Shown one piece after another: positions 1 through 13,481 of a stretch of DNA of 64,000 nucleotides (the stretch's first letter is position 1; every line of letters starts with the position of its first letter). Source of the DNA: Neurospora tetraspora. Its lineage: Eukaryota > Ascomycota > Sordariomycetes > Sordariales > Sordariaceae. The DNA lies in the NCBI RefSeq assembly GCF_033439725.1, contig NW_026944383.1, positions 6,572,001-6,636,000 of the forward strand, in the 5' to 3' direction. Under the pieces are notes generated by a model. The model saw only the letters and a list, made by a program, of their open reading frames with translations, was not told the origin of the DNA and ran no database searches. The translations under genes and the position numbers were made by a program.

Positions 1-3000
1 TTCCGACGAAGCGGCGATTGGTATCCTCGGGGTCGAAAAGCGCCCAATTCGGCGGGGACAGATGAGGTTGTTGTGGAGGAGTGCCTCTGTTAGCGTCTAT
101 GCTGCTCTGCGTGGTTGCATGGGAGAGCGAGACAAAGTCTGGGGATGCACCCTCGTCGGCTTCGCTACGCTCGCCAGGGGACTGAACGGCTTGAGGCGGG
201 ACGGAATGAGTGTCGTTCAAGGACAGGTTTGGAAGCATATGCGACAATGCCTCGCTACCGCCACTGTCACTGCGGTGCGCGGATAACCGTCGAGGTTCTT
301 GAGACAACACCCCGAGGTTGAAATAGGACGGTTGTCCTAGGCTGGCACCATAATCGCTTGGCGTCATCTGGGGGGTTGAGAGAGGGGAAGGGATGCGAGC
401 ATGAACGTCGAGAGAAGTGGAACGAGATGATGCGATCGAAGAGGATCGAACAAAAGGGCCTTGCTTGAGCAAGTCTGGAGCTGCGTCGGCGCCATTGTTA
501 AGAGCACGCTTCTGTCGACCAACGAGACCCATGCGCGAGAGGCCAAAGTCAGTCAACTTCAAATGTCCCTTTTGGTCAATAAGCAGATTGTCGGGCTTCA
601 GGTCACGGTGAACGATGCCCCGACTATGGAGGTGTTCGACGCCGAGGATAACCTCACCGAGATACTTCTTCACCCAGTCTTCGGGGAGACCTCCCAGTAC
701 TTTGATCAATGATGCGCAGTCGCCACCATTTAAATATTCCATCACCAGGTAGAGGTAGTCCTTGCTCGAAAATGTCCAGTACAGCTTTGCGACAAAGTCG
801 CTTTCGCCCTGCCACATCATGATGGCGCGTTCTGCCTTGACATTGGTGACCTGGTTCTTGGCTACCATGTCGGCCTTCTTCAAGACCTTGATCGCAAAAT
901 ATTCGCCGGTCGACTTTTTCTTGGATAGATAGACGCTTCCGAACGCACCCTTGCTGATGGGTTTGATGATCTCGAAGTCCTTGATCGATGGGGGGACTGC
1001 TTTGGCTTGCGGAGCGCTAACGACCGCGCTGAGACGGGGCGATGGTGGAGGTTTAAAGCCAAGGTCTCCGGTTGATGCAGACACGGCTGCTGAGGATTGT
1101 CGCCGGTGATGATGGATACTGGGAGGGGTTGGGGAAGTAAACTCACTGCTCGGCAGCATCGGTGATGCCTCGGGCGAAACCAGGCTGTCAGAAGGGAATG
1201 GTAGATTGCGCAATTTGTGAGGTCGGAGGGGCGACGACGGTGGTCCGTTTCGAGACGGGGATTCCTGTCTTCGAGGAGATATCGTTCCTGGAAGAATGAG
1301 GCTCCTTCGGTGGTGTTGTCGGGAACTTGCATGCCGGCGAAGGTCACTAAACTCAGACAGCGGTGATTCCGTTCGGGTTGGCATTCTCGAGGCAACAGAG
1401 GAGGATCTGACGCTTCCGCCATCGCTATCGCCAGCGTCACTTTCCAAAAGCATGGATTCTCGTCTCGATTGGGTTGCGCTGGTCAGGTTACCGAGTGTAC
1501 CCCGATTGGATCGAGGCGTAGGGCATCCTTGTGGACTGCTGGATCGCGTAGACTTAATCGACATTGATAATCGGCGGCTGGGGCGATCTCCCGAAATGTG
1601 GGCCTTTTCCAAAGCCATTGCCAGTGTTGAAGGAGCATCGAAGGACCCGGGGAATATCCCTTCCTCCTGTGCAGGCGTCGCTTCTTCGTCCTCAGTTTGC
1701 TCGAACTCCTCTTCTTCCTCCTCTTCAGTAGAGTCACTGAGTCGACCAGCGGCTATCTTGGCAGCCCTGCGCATGGCCTCATCAATACAGTCCTGGACCA
1801 TGATCGCAAATTCGATCCGAATCCTCTCGGCATATTCAAGAATCCTGCGATGGCGGAAGACAGCTTCAACCTTGGCCTTGGCAACGGTCTCCGTATCAGT
1901 ACATAGCAATGCAAGACCTTGTTCTTGTTCGAGTGTATTCGTGCCAGGTGTTTCCCATTGCATCACCTGGGAGATACGGCCCTCTGACTGGGGCGACTGC
2001 GTACGAAATTCTGCCGGGTTTTGTGTAGACTCCTTGATGGCAGGGGTGCTGATCTCGATCGCAGTGTCGCATAGATCAAGGAGCAGCTCAACAATCCGGG
2101 CTTGTGGCCGACGGATAGCAAAAGATCTGGCTCTCGAATGTCCGAATCCGGATGATCTGTCCCTCGACCGGCCCGAGTTCGAACTTGGCGATGATGTCCC
2201 TGGGGACGATGTCGTCGATGTTGGAGGACCAATGGGCATGCCTTTGTACTCGGCAATCGGCAAATTAGCCGGGTCTCCAATCAAAGTGCGGCTATGACGC
2301 GCCTCGAGGGCGTCGAGTACTTTGACGATGGCGTGACGGTGATCGATCAGACTTTCCTGGGTCATCTGAACATCCATTTCCGCTCTATGCTCCTGTAGAC
2401 ACAAATCGGTGTGCTTTTCGAACCACCAAGGCGGGATCTGGCGTTCGCAAATACGGCAGAGCACTGGCGCTGGTGGAGGATGACCATTCGGATCATCTAG
2501 TCCGGACTCTGCAAGCTGGGTGAGATAGCTGGCGAGAACCTCCGCTCCTGAGCCGAGGGATTCGACGATGAAGGCTGGTAAATCGATTTTGATCTCCCGC
2601 GGTGCTACCCACGGCCGAATCATCCACATTGTCTAGGAAGAAAGATGGTTAGAATTAATTGATAAGAAGAACGGTCATTGCCTGCCCCTCTAACACATAT
2701 CTCGAAAAAAAATGGTGTTCACTTACATGACTGTCTTTGCCAGAGGCGCCATCGTAGATCATGATACCTTGTGCCTCCACGTCGATAAGTGTCGGCTCCT
2801 CTGCTGGCTCGATGGGGGTAAGCCGAGACAATGGGCCGACCTTGACAGTAAAGCGGATGAACTTTGATTTCGAGTCGTCCCTTTGCATGCTTTCGATAAC
2901 ATCAGCAAAAATGGATTTGTTGTCACTGACGATCAGACCTGCAATAGCAGCTCCCGTGACTTCTTCGGGTTGGGTTCCGACCACATCAACCCACGAAGGA

Positions 3001-3188
3001 CTAACCCATCGGATAGTACCGTCCAGGTTGAGGTCCATGATGACGTTTAGGGTCTGTTCGGCGGCCTCTCGAAGGTCCTCCCTCTCCTCGCGGATATTCT
3101 CGCTGAGTGATCGCTCCATCTTGCCAGCCCTGAGCGACGATACGGCCGGCGGAGCCAGCAGGCTCGGGGCTTTGGATTGTTCCTCCAT
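1..3188 (-). CDS. rim15: RIM15-like PAS/zinc-finger Ser/Thr protein kinase (partial, C-terminus beyond window)
   Basis: Two exons are visible: 3188-2727 and 2632-1, with a 94-bp intron (2726-2633, GTAAGT donor, CTAG acceptor, phase 0). About 1,031 residues are in the window. A PAS-like domain lies at about residues 40-100. A RIM15-type zinc finger starts CRICER and ends HTDLC at about residues 212-231. A long Ser/Pro-rich linker follows. The kinase domain begins near residue 705 (FEIIKPISKGAFGSVY), with AIK lysine near 905-915, HRDLKPDN near 594-617 and DFG near 541-549. After DFG comes the long insertion typical of RIM15/LATS-like AGC kinases; the frame is open to the edge, so the activation-loop end and C-lobe are missing. 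In yeast, Rim15 acts downstream of TORC1/PKA in quiescence and nutrient signalling; the same role is inferred here. The start ATG at 3188 is the first in frame; a further 5' exon is possible because the upstream frame is open for about 20 codons. Confidence 0.93.
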
Positions 3189-4849
3189 GGTGACTGAGTT
3201 GGACGACGGGGAGGTCAGGTTACTGTAGGACCATCTGATGTGATGTCAGGGTGAGGCGGCGATAGGCAGGGCGCGAGTATTTCGGCGGAGGACGCGGCGG
3301 CGGGCAAAGGTCCGTGGAAAAGGGGCTTGGGAGACTGAGGAGGTGGAAGCTGAGGCTAGACTCGTATGGTTGGCGTGCGTGCTTCTCGTTGTCTTGTCGA
3401 AGGACGTCCGGGGTGGAGCCGGGGGCTGTCTGGCAGACGTGCCAGAGCTAGAGCGCAGCAGGAGCCTGAGACATAATGTGTTTTCTTGGCCTGAGTATGT
3501 CGCCGTCGTCTAGTGCGCGAGTGGTCTAGATATCGTCGGATTGTGGGTTTCGTGTTCGTGGTCGGGTCGTGGTTGTAGTCGTGGTCGGGTAGGGTAGGAG
3601 GTGAGGTGTCGTTGAACCGTGGTTCGGTTGTTGGGCCAGCGCCGCCCGGTGCAGGTTACAGCGGGCAGCAAGCAGGACGGCAATCGGGACCAGGCGGGCA
3701 GTGGACCGACTAGCGTAGGCAGACCGTCTTGCGTCGGCGGGATGCACTAGGGTATGTATGTAGGCTCGCTCAGCACGTGAAGATGGAAGAAACAGTATGG
3801 ACTGCAGAATCGTCAAAGAATGGACTGAGCGTTTCTGAAGTTGAGCGGCGGTAGATTGTGATGGTGGTCGTCGACAACAGTGGACAACACGCCTTGAACG
3901 AACAGGGGTTGGAGGAAGTGGAAAGTGGAAGTGAGTGTGCCGTCAATTTTGGGCAAGCGAGACGAAGCTTCGATTGGAAGATTGGAGGAAGTTGCGAGGG
4001 TAGCGCTGGGAGCCGCCGATTCCGTGCTCCGTGATCCGCGATCGAGTTTCCGTGCAGTGGGACAGGTCCCCCGGGCAATTGGATGGGCGAAAAGACAGAA
4101 TCAAGGGGGAAATGACCCGATGATGGACGTTGTCGATGTTGTCGTGGTTGGAGTCGTCAAGTCGTCGCAAGGATGTGCCCAGAGGCCGGGGACTCTGGTG
4201 GACTTTTGTGGTGGACTTGGTGCTGAGACTCTGAGAGCAGTCCACTGTTCCCGGTGGACTCCAGCTGCTGCTGCGGACAGTCCGCGGTGGTGTTGCCGTC
4301 GACCCGTCCACTGATGGAAGTGCGAGAAGTGGCCGCCCACTGCCGTCGTGACCCGCTCCCTGACTCGAGTGGAGCCGTCCCGTGGTTCCAGAATGGCAAG
4401 CTAAAGTGGGGCCCTCTTTGTTTCGCTTCCCGTCCGTGACAGTGGCAGTTTCTCTTTTGGCTCTCCAAACGCCGGCAAGTGAAGTTGGAAGAAGACAGCA
4501 AGCAAGAAGAAAAAGAAGATGGGATGGATACACTACAAGAAATTGAACGGGTGGAAGCGGTGGAAAGCGGTGGTGACAACTCGTAACTTTCCAAGCTTCG
4601 ACCGACTCGTTAATTTACACGGAACAAAACTTTCACTGCGCCTCCCCCCTCGCTCGGTACAAGGTGGTGGTTCGTGCTGTGCTCTCGTTCCTTTTTCTGT
4701 CCCGGCATTGGAACACCAAGACTCCCAAGAGAACAGCCCAACGGGATCTATCCCAGCACACCGTTGTTTTTTTCATCACCATGTTCACTACGTGACTACA
4801 TACCTGCGCTACGTAAGGTATCTATGCACCACCAGCACCTACGCACCTA
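3189..4849. other. Upstream region of the RIM15-like gene, no convincing CDS
   Basis: This 1.66-kb GC-rich stretch lies upstream of the kinase. Several overlapping open frames exist on both strands, but they start at non-ATG codons or are compositionally shadow-like. It probably holds the long 5' leader and promoter of the kinase gene. A possible 3' splice site (TACAG) near 3220 on the minus strand could belong to a leader intron. Confidence 0.5.
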
Positions 4850-4996
4850 CTCGTCGGTTAGGTGCACGCATTGGCCACCCTCTGGGGGCCAGCCATATAG
4901 GGCCTCCCTTTGGGGGCCCGCTTATAACCAGCCAACCGACTCTCATCATCCCTTTGAGAATCAGATTTTTTACATATAACGTACAAACTCTATAAC
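4850..4996 (+). repeat. Left terminal inverted repeat of the Fot1/pogo-like element
   Basis: Starts CTCGTCGGTTAGGT right after TA. It shares blocks with the right end: CCACCCTCTGGGG, CCAACCGACTCTCAT, and a final CTATAAC. Compared with the right copy it carries extra GGGGGCC/GGGCC-rich sequence (about 4880-4925) and several transitions, including decay of the subterminal hairpin arm. Confidence 0.85.
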
Positions 4997-5189
4997 AGTA
5001 TAGAATTTGCACTCAACTATAACATTACTATTCTTTACTATATTATACTATGAATAATTTTATTCTACTCGTCTCATCATACTCCATCTTTTATATATAC
5101 TTTTATTATACCTATATTTAACCCTAACGTTATATCCTATATGGAGAAGGCTGCCCAATATTTTATTATAGGTTAGACCGCAACTATAA

Positions 5190-7860
5190 TCCGATTTACC
5201 ACTTTATAATCCAAAGCCAATACTAAAACTAAAAATAAAGAGAAAGTTACGTATAAAAGTATAAGGGAACTATTTAACATTAATAAAATTATTATTAAAA
5301 AATATATAATATTTATTAAAGAGGACAAGGCTCTACCGATTAGTATAGAAGCACATCGACCTCTAACCCTAATTGCAAACGAAGATAAAGCTTTCAATAT
5401 TATAGTCCAGATCACTAACCGTAGCCACTTCCCTTTAAATAATACCTCTCTTATTAAACTAATTAACTAGCTACGAATTTAACGGTTATACCCCCCCTCT
5501 ATTAACCTCTATAAAGGGTAGCCTATAGAGTAGCGCAAAAAGTATCTAGAGTTCGAATTTAAAGCGGCTAGCTTTAAAAACGTAAAAAGAATAAATATTA
5601 AGGCTCAATTAAACTCCCTTAAAAATTAGTTTAAAGAGGTAAAGGCTGTATATAATGGCTTCAATATTAAGGAAGAGAACGTTTAAAATATAAATGAGTC
5701 TCCCTTCTAAGTAAGGGAAATTAAGGGAACTATAAAAATATAAGGGTAAATTTCCCTTATATTATTATTCCCTATATTAAATTATATAATAATAGGTATT
5801 GTTTATAAAGAACCGGGTACGTACGAAAAGGGTTATATTCGACCCCAGCAATAAGGAAAATTTAACTACTATCGATACTATATCGGCTGCGGCTAAAAAT
5901 ATCCGTTTATTCCTAATATTCAAGGTACAAATTATAATAAAGCTCTTACCTCGTCATCTACAATTAAACTTAATTTTACTCAACTAGCTACGTTTGTACT
6001 AATTTATTTATAAGTATAGGGGAACGTACAGGCCAATTACAAGATTAATCCAAATATAATTATTATTAATATATTAATTAAATATAATAATACTTATTAT
6101 ATATTATAATAAATTAAATACTTTAATAAAAATTCCTTTAAATTATCCCCCTCCTTCGATAACTATACTATTAATAATTAATTCGGTTTATCACTTAACT
6201 GCTCACCTCCTTTTAAAAAACTAGAGCCTTCTAAAAGGGATAGAATAATTATTAATTTTACATTAATTATTAAACTGAAAGTATATCGAGTCCTTTTTAT
6301 AAATAGATTTAAAGCGTACAAAAATTTATATATTTTATAATATTATAAAGTGTTCGATATTATCCCTTTTACTCTCCCCTCTTATACTAATTATATACTT
6401 TAATTATTTAATATAGGGGTTTATTAAGTAGTTAAGAAGGCTTATAAGAAGGCTTTAGTAGATAAGATTGCTAGCGGGGCTGTTAATATTAATTATACGA
6501 TCTTCCTAAATAATTAAAAGAAGATTAAAAAGGTAGGCTTTATTCGAAGTAATATCTCTAAAGGATAGGAAAAGATTAGTCTTTAGTTTTTTAAACGTGA
6601 CGTCCTTCTTAATAAATTATATAAATTTATTAAGGCATAGTAAAAACTCTTATTCCCTAACCAATTTAAAACTATAATTCCTTGTAAAGTACTACGTATG
6701 TTAAGATTACTAACGATTTAATAATATATTAATAAATATAGTTCGATTATTAAAAAAGTCTATAATAAGGTTAGAATTACCTTTAAAGTATCCATTAATA
6801 TTCAAAAATTAATATATAATTAGTAAGAATATTAGAAGCGCTATATTAAGGTATAAGTTTAAAAGTAAAACCCTTATAAATATATTTCCATTAGTAATAG
6901 AGTTTATATAAAATAGGGTTTTAATATTAAGGTTGTAGTAAGAAGGGTAGTTACTATAGAGGAAAGATTAAAAGAAATATAGTGAATAAGTTTTACTTTT
7001 ATTAAAAAGGTCGCCTTCGAAGAGAACCCTAGCCTTAAATAATAGCTACTATGTAAATCCAAGGCTAAGAAGAAGGTTAGGCTTAATTTAATTAATGAGG
7101 TTAATATTCCTAATGACTATAGCCTCGTTCGTATTACTAAGAACGACTTAGAATATAATATAGTATTAAAACTTAAGGAGAGGTAGGATGAGGCTGTTAT
7201 TAATAATACCTGGCGTACCCTCTTAATTAAATAATAGGGTCTTGATTATTTATATTATATATTAGAAATAAAATTATAAAAGGTTTCCTAACTTAAATAG
7301 GACTTTAATACTTTTTTGGCTAATATTGAAAACGAAGAGGATAAACTCTATAAAGCTATAGGGAAGGCTACCCTTCGTAGTTATAATAAAGACTTCGTAC
7401 CTTTCAAAATATATAGTAGAAGCAGGCTAGAAAGGTTCGTAGAGGAAGCACCTCGTCGGTTAAATTCTTTTTAGGTAACGAAGGTATAAATATACCTAGT
7501 AAGCTCCTAGTTATACCGCGATACGCCTATTTAGTAAGTATACAAGTAGTATGAATTGGGCTATTATTTAAGCCGTTTATATCAATATTATACCTTCCCA
7601 AAAAAAGGTCTAAGAAGGGGAAGGAAAAGGCTATTAATATAAATTCTAATGAGGAGGAGGTTACTATAATAATTATAATAGTAGCGGGTAAGAAATTGGA
7701 GGTACCCGTAATCTGTATAAGGGTAATAGTTATTATAAACGACGATTTTAGCAACGATGGGAATTTATAAGGGGAGGGGGAGGAAGAGGAGGAATTAGAT
7801 ATTATATTATAAGTACAGACTATAAAGGCTTTACAATATTATAATAATATATTATGACAA
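5190..7860 (+). pseudogene. Degenerate pogo/Fot1-type transposase remnant
   Basis: The three plus-strand frames hold transposase-like pieces separated by many stops. Around 5220-5470 lies an HTH-like segment ending EAHRPLTLIANEDKAF. Around 5640-5715 is YNGFNIKEEN followed by INESPF, matching the family pattern around the first catalytic Asp (N-x-DE-x-GF); the Asp is now Asn. Around 5835-5925 is NLTTIDTISAAAKNI, matching the conserved 'vT-x-idaisA-x-G' block. Around 6420-6640 is a DDE C-terminal-like stretch (VKKAYKKALVDKIASG). A Lys/Glu-rich tail follows to about 7790. AT-richness and frequent TAA/TAG fit RIP. The family is assigned from these motifs plus the TA duplication. Confidence 0.7.
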
Positions 7861-7977
7861 TTTAATTGTAAAAGAAATATACTACTGAATACGCACAATT
7901 GAGACGAATAATTTAAATCTTTTACCATTTTTTTTACTTGTATTTTGGTAGAGAAACGGATTATTGAAAATTCTGAC

Positions 7978-8093
7978 CGTTATAGAACTTGCACATTACA
8001 TATAAAAAATCCGACTCTCACAGGGACGATGAGAGTCGGTTGGCTAGCTATAAGCGAGACCCCAGAGGGTGGACTCCATACCTAACCGACGAG
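7978..8093 (-). repeat. Right terminal inverted repeat of the Fot1/pogo-like element
   Basis: Reverse complement begins CTCGTCGGTTAGGT and ends before TA at 8094-8095. It contains a perfect 10-bp-stem hairpin (CCGACTCTCA with TGAGAGTCGG, about 8011-8039). The left copy has the same hairpin with one arm altered by transitions. Confidence 0.85.
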
Positions 8094-11000
8094 TACGCAC
8101 CTACGCAACACCCGCAGAGCAGCGCGTTTTGTGAGGGTGCAACAGGCGTGAACAGGGTGCCATCCAATGCTGGGATGCTTCCCGTCGAGAGCGGGGGGAT
8201 GAGCTCAAAGCTGGCCAATCACACGCGCATCTCCTTCCACTTGGCTGCTGGACGGGACACAATGACGGGACGGGACCTATCATCGACCACACTCTGAGAC
8301 TCTTGACCAGAGGTACAATCTGGGGTCGACGTTGAGGTTCCGGAACCATCAACATAACCTCCCCCTACAGAGAGAGTCAGGGGCTGTTATTGTTTTTTTT
8401 TTCCTGAGGTGGTGCAGGTCACGCTACCATTCTACCAACCACTTTTTCTCTCAAACTGCCCATCATCGAAAGGTGCTGTTTATTCGAGATGATAGAGTCC
8501 TTGTTTGAGCTTGAACATTCTATATACTCTGTATAATAGAGCCAACAGTAAACAGGTCAGTCATATCAAGGTGGGTTTGTACTTTGTTTGTCGGGTCAAA
8601 GAAGCTGATCAGTTCGAGTCGTCATCGTCGATCTAGTGTAGGTAAGAACAACTTCAATCCGTCCAAACCTCAAGGTTTTGGGTTTTCATGTCTGGTGATT
8701 CCAACATAGGAATCTGGCCGGTTGCTTGCCGTGGGCGGTGAGAAAGAGAATGGCGCTTTCCCTTCCCAGGCTCTACCCCGCCAAATCCCACCAATATCAA
8801 CTATAACACTTTCAGACGGGTCACGTTGTCTTGCATTTCCACTTCGTTTCTTCCACTTCCCCCAGTCCCTCGGTCCTCAACAATGATCTCAGCGTAGATC
8901 CCCGGGATGCCATCCAAAAAAAAAAAGAGACGACAAGGTTCAAACACCTGACGTGCCATCACATCTGCATTCGGTCGGCCTGTCTGTTTATCTTGAGACG
9001 GATCCCTTCGGCAACCCGGGGAAGCCAGGATAGATGAGATACTGCAGCCAGTCTCGCCTATGCGCCAGAGTCTCACTCTCGCTCACTTCTTCCACTTTCC
9101 ACTTCTTCCATCCGCCTGCTTCCATGGCATCGCCGTGTGCGGGTGGTGGCTTCTGCTGGCTGAGGTGATGACAACCACCACGTCTTGCATGACGCCGTTG
9201 CACGAGAATACCCTACCTATAGGCTCTCGAGCCATGGCACACTTGAGGGACCTCCGGCTTACCAAGTACGTGCCTGTCTGCATGTATCGCGTATAACTTC
9301 GACCGTCTTTGCGAATCGGATCACTTCACGGTACCTTTGCTTGATTACATACAGCCATAACCGAGCTCTCCTCTAGACGGTAATCATAGGCCAAGCCGGA
9401 GATACCTCCCTGCCTTCCATGGTATCCTTTCTTGTGCAGCTTTGGCAGGCCAGCCAGGGCCCTTCATACCCCCCTCCTCGAGCATACGCAGTAGATAGGT
9501 AGGACTGCCCAACAGTCTGGCCGCTCGCTTCTTCCCGCCGTCAACGGAATTGACGAATCGTCTCTGAGCTGCTTACAAGCGATCTGATAAAAGATAGCGG
9601 TGACCAAGCGGCCTCCGGGCGGCGATGGATCACGGTATTCGATGAGGAATTAACCAACTCATCTCCGGACTATCAAAGACCTACCCTCACTGAACTACCC
9701 CTAGCACCCTACGCTAACAGCGTAGCGGCTACGTTGAGTACTCTTCGAGAGGCAACTATGTGAGTTCATGAATCCACAGCTCGCCAGTTAGTGGGGGGAG
9801 TGACAGGCCGCGTTTCCTCCCAAGACATTGTCTCAGCATTCTAGATCTGCGTCGCTGTACTCCGCACGCATACATGGCAGTATCTGTATATGACGGCGTT
9901 CGGATAGAAACTGGTTGGCTCGAAGGGACTAGACCAATGGACACAACGTATCGATTTACCTAACGATGGTCGTTGACCCCTCATTTTTTTCTACCATCCT
10001 ACCTGCAGTCGGCTACGTCTGGTGATGGTGTGGCACTTGCTGGCATTCTTCGAAAAAAGCCACCCAAGAAGAGATCTCGAACGCTTTGACTGGGATCAAG
10101 GGCCAAAGAAGCCTGATGAGAACAGAACTACAAGCCTACATGGTAAGGCAAGTTTACTGATCCCTAGTATGAACTATACAGACAGCCTCTTCGAACTCCA
10201 TCAAGTAAGACGGCCAAAAAACTCGAAACTACTAAAACCAAAACCTTGATCACCTCTCGTGGACCGTGCCCAGAGACCTCCCGGCTTTGTAGGGTTAACA
10301 AAGCATCAAGGAATCCCGTGGATATATGACTTGGCCTCGAGCGAGACAGAGACAAACCTGCGCAGTAATAAAGAGGGCCCGGATATAACCAACATGTGGG
10401 GACAAGTTCTTTCTCTACAATGTAGGAATTGACCAGGTTTTCTATGTACAGCTATAACAACCTGACCAATTCGTCCTTGGCCACTTTGACCTGATCAGCG
10501 AGCACATTTATTGCGCTTTTGGCAAACCTACCTACCATCCTCCGGATGCTTCCCCGATCCCTTCTCATGTCGCTCGGGGCAGCACAAAGAGACAAGTCAA
10601 GCACACCGTACGTTTTCCATCTCAGCATGGGACCACTAGAATTGCACAGACGTTACACTCACTACGCCATAGGCAGGGAGGGGGCTTGGATGGGTGCTAC
10701 CAAACATGCCACTGGACGGATGGACGCCACAGTCATGGCTGTCTACGTACCAGTTGAAACGACACCTCTGTTTCTCTCTCGAAACATCACAAACTACCGT
10801 AAGCCGCTGTGATAATATGGTTTACAAATGTCCATAAAAACTTAAGACGCTGGTGAGAATCAGAGATGGCATCCAACCACTGGAGAGATTGCCTCTTTAT
10901 TGTTGAAGAGCAGCGGTATCACGCTCTGACTTTGTCCTCGTGATTCCTACAATGTTAAATTAGCATTGGTAACTATTGAAGAACCCTCAACGATCATCTC

Positions 11001-13481
11001 CCATCACCTTCGACTAGCCAATGCAAACTCTTTGATGACGAAAACATGCCAGGATGTCTACGGCTCGAAGAGAACCTACCTAATGGGGCGACCGTAAAAA
11101 GACTCCTTTTCCGTCCGGAGAATGTTGCCCAATCTACAAAAAATTGGTTAGTAAATGGTAAATGGTGACAAACTTGAATCAAGACCCACGTTGGTGGCAG
11201 ATCGGACCCGAGGGATGCGATCTACCCATTCTCCCTACTTCCCCGCATTCATGAAGAAAAGCCCTTCCCGAAGGAGAGTTAGTTTGATGGGCTCAATGGG
11301 GAGGATCACTGACATGCGTGAGTGGGCACGTGATGACCATGACCAAGAATGATTACTCGTTCGTTTGTCTACTTGTCATCGATCTGGCAAAACAGCATGC
11401 TGGAGGGGCTAGTGAATGGTGACAAGAAGAGAAATCCAGATTGGGAGATGGCTGTCATAAACATATTGCTGCCATAAACATCCCGGCAAGACATCCTGCA
11501 GACACTCAACGAATGTAGTCCTGACAGGTAAAACACAGGACTTGCCTCCGGTGATACCAGCTTACACAACACTAGGCAGTACTAGGTGGAATCTGATCCC
11601 TTTCTCTACTGTGAATGTTGACAAAGTGTTGACAAATGAGGGCACTTGACCAATATTATCAATGACAACGTGACAGTCTGTTGCCGCTTCAAACAAGTTT
11701 TATCTGATCGAGAGAAAGACTGACCTATCATCCAGCTTTTTGACAACATTGGACAGCTACCAATCTTATGTGACTGATTGGTGCGTATATGCCTCTAGAC
11801 TGGTCGAGGTCTGTAGCCCAATCCGATTGACGTGAACAGGAAGAAGCTGCTTCAACAGCCCACGAGTCGGTGATAAGAATCTCAACATTTGTCAGGAAAC
11901 TTGACTGTTGTTGAGATCCGTATCTGGTCTTGTGAGATCAGAAATGACGAGTTTTCGATATCAGCCATGCTCCCCTCGAGCTATAGCGAAAGTGACTCGG
12001 TCGACTCGTCCAGGCCATACTCCGGCGAGACAAAGCGTTGGGCATGAGGTTGAAAATCGAAACTGGTTGAAGCAGACCAAGGAAGGTGCGGTGAAGTTGT
12101 GTCTTCCAAGAAAAGCTGAGAAAGGTCATAACTTCCTTCCCAAATGGAATCACAAGTGTAGTGCCGCAATTTCCAAGACCCGCACACAGATGGCCAACAA
12201 AATTCCGACGGGAACTTCTCCTCGAACCTGGCGCTCCAAGTCACACTCCAGCTCTTATCTTCTCTGCTGCGTATTCCACTGGTCCCTGGTCACTCGGCAG
12301 CTATCCCAACTATCCAGAACTTGATCGACTTTTGTGCCCCCGAAGACACACAAAGGTAGGAGCTGAGCCACACTCCTTTTCGACATATGACTGACATTCC
12401 ATTACGAGTACGCAGAGAACGAGGCAAACAGCTCCAAATCGAAATCGATTGAAGGTCCCTCTCCCGACATCCACTTGAAATGCGCCGAATGTGCTGTGGT
12501 TCGTCCCGTCCCGTTTGTTGCACTTGCGCTGGTCCCAAGCCGGCTTCGCTTCTCGCCTTAACTCCCGTCGCTCCAAAGCCGCGAATACCACTTCAAAGTC
12601 GGCATCTGCGCCCTGGAAATTCGTACATTGCGCTTGTTTTCCATGGCAGTGTCGAAGATGAGAACAGGCCCATCCTGGATGTGATTGCCAGATATTGAGG
12701 TTCAAGCAAACTTGTCAAGAGCAGAAAAGCACAACCCAAGCGGGCTTGTTGATCTTTAAGAGTCCGGGGGCTCCTGTCCAACAGCTACAGTGGGTAACAT
12801 AAAAAAACGCCCAATTGTGTTTTTCCCCGCAAAAAACGCCAAACTCCCCACATTGATACAGTAAGAAACAAACCAATTCAAAAGATATTAATAGGATTCA
12901 ACGGTCCAGGCCACCTACGCCAGTGTTTGTTGGTGATGATGGGCCATTCAGGGGCATCAACACAGTGGAGGCTTGCCAAGCACGGACGCCATGTCAAATC
13001 GACGATCAGGGCGAACCGCAGAGGACGACCTGGATGGGCTGAAGTCTCACCTACGGTGGGCAGCTGGCTGTCATATCAAAAACATACAGCTTCAGCGACT
13101 ACGGCCAAGCAAAAGCTTCATGTTTGCAGTCACTTGCCGGCCCAACCTTTTGGACATTTCAAAGAGTTCGTCGGCCAACCCGGAGTGTTGGCAAGATCTA
13201 CACACGTTTTATCCACCACACAGATTACACACTGTTGACCTGCGTCTCGGTTCACTATCATCTCTTTTAATCTTATTATTGCTATCGGGAAACCCCGTTG
13301 CTTGGTGTTTGGTTACCTTTCGGTTGCTCTGAAGCCCAAATGCGGAATAGTGTCGTGGCATAGGCTGTCGGCCTTACGCGCTTGCTCATATGGGAGTTGC
13401 TTATTCCGATATTATGTGTGACACCGTGACCGCAGCCTAACTTGAAATGTCAAGTCAATAATGGTAAGATACTCGGCCCCC
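8094..13481. other. Gene-poor interval between transposon and F-box-like pseudogene
   Basis: About 5.4 kb with only short overlapping open frames, none with recognisable domains or a coherent exon chain. Base composition returns to near normal immediately after the transposon. I see no tRNA or 5S rRNA gene. Confidence 0.5.

Larger units (their letters stand above)
4850..8093 (+). mobile_element. Fot1/pogo-like (Tc1/mariner superfamily) DNA transposon, RIP-degraded
   Basis: The element is 3,244 bp and flanked by TA on both sides (4848-4849 and 8094-8095), the target duplication of the Tc1/mariner superfamily. Both ends begin CTCGTCGGTTAGGT and continue as imperfect inverted repeats of about 115-150 bp. 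The interior is strongly AT-rich with stops in every frame, and differences between the two ends are mostly transitions, as RIP would produce. The plus strand retains recognisable pogo/Fot1 transposase fragments. It is not autonomous. The target site looks intact: flanks read cacctacgcacc on the left and cgcacctacgcaac on the right, around the TA. Confidence 0.85.

Noticed and set aside
1296-2297. 333-codon plus-strand open frame opposite the RIM15-like gene
   Set aside because: The minus strand carries the continuous kinase frame with recognisable motifs; the plus frame is Ser-rich shadow.
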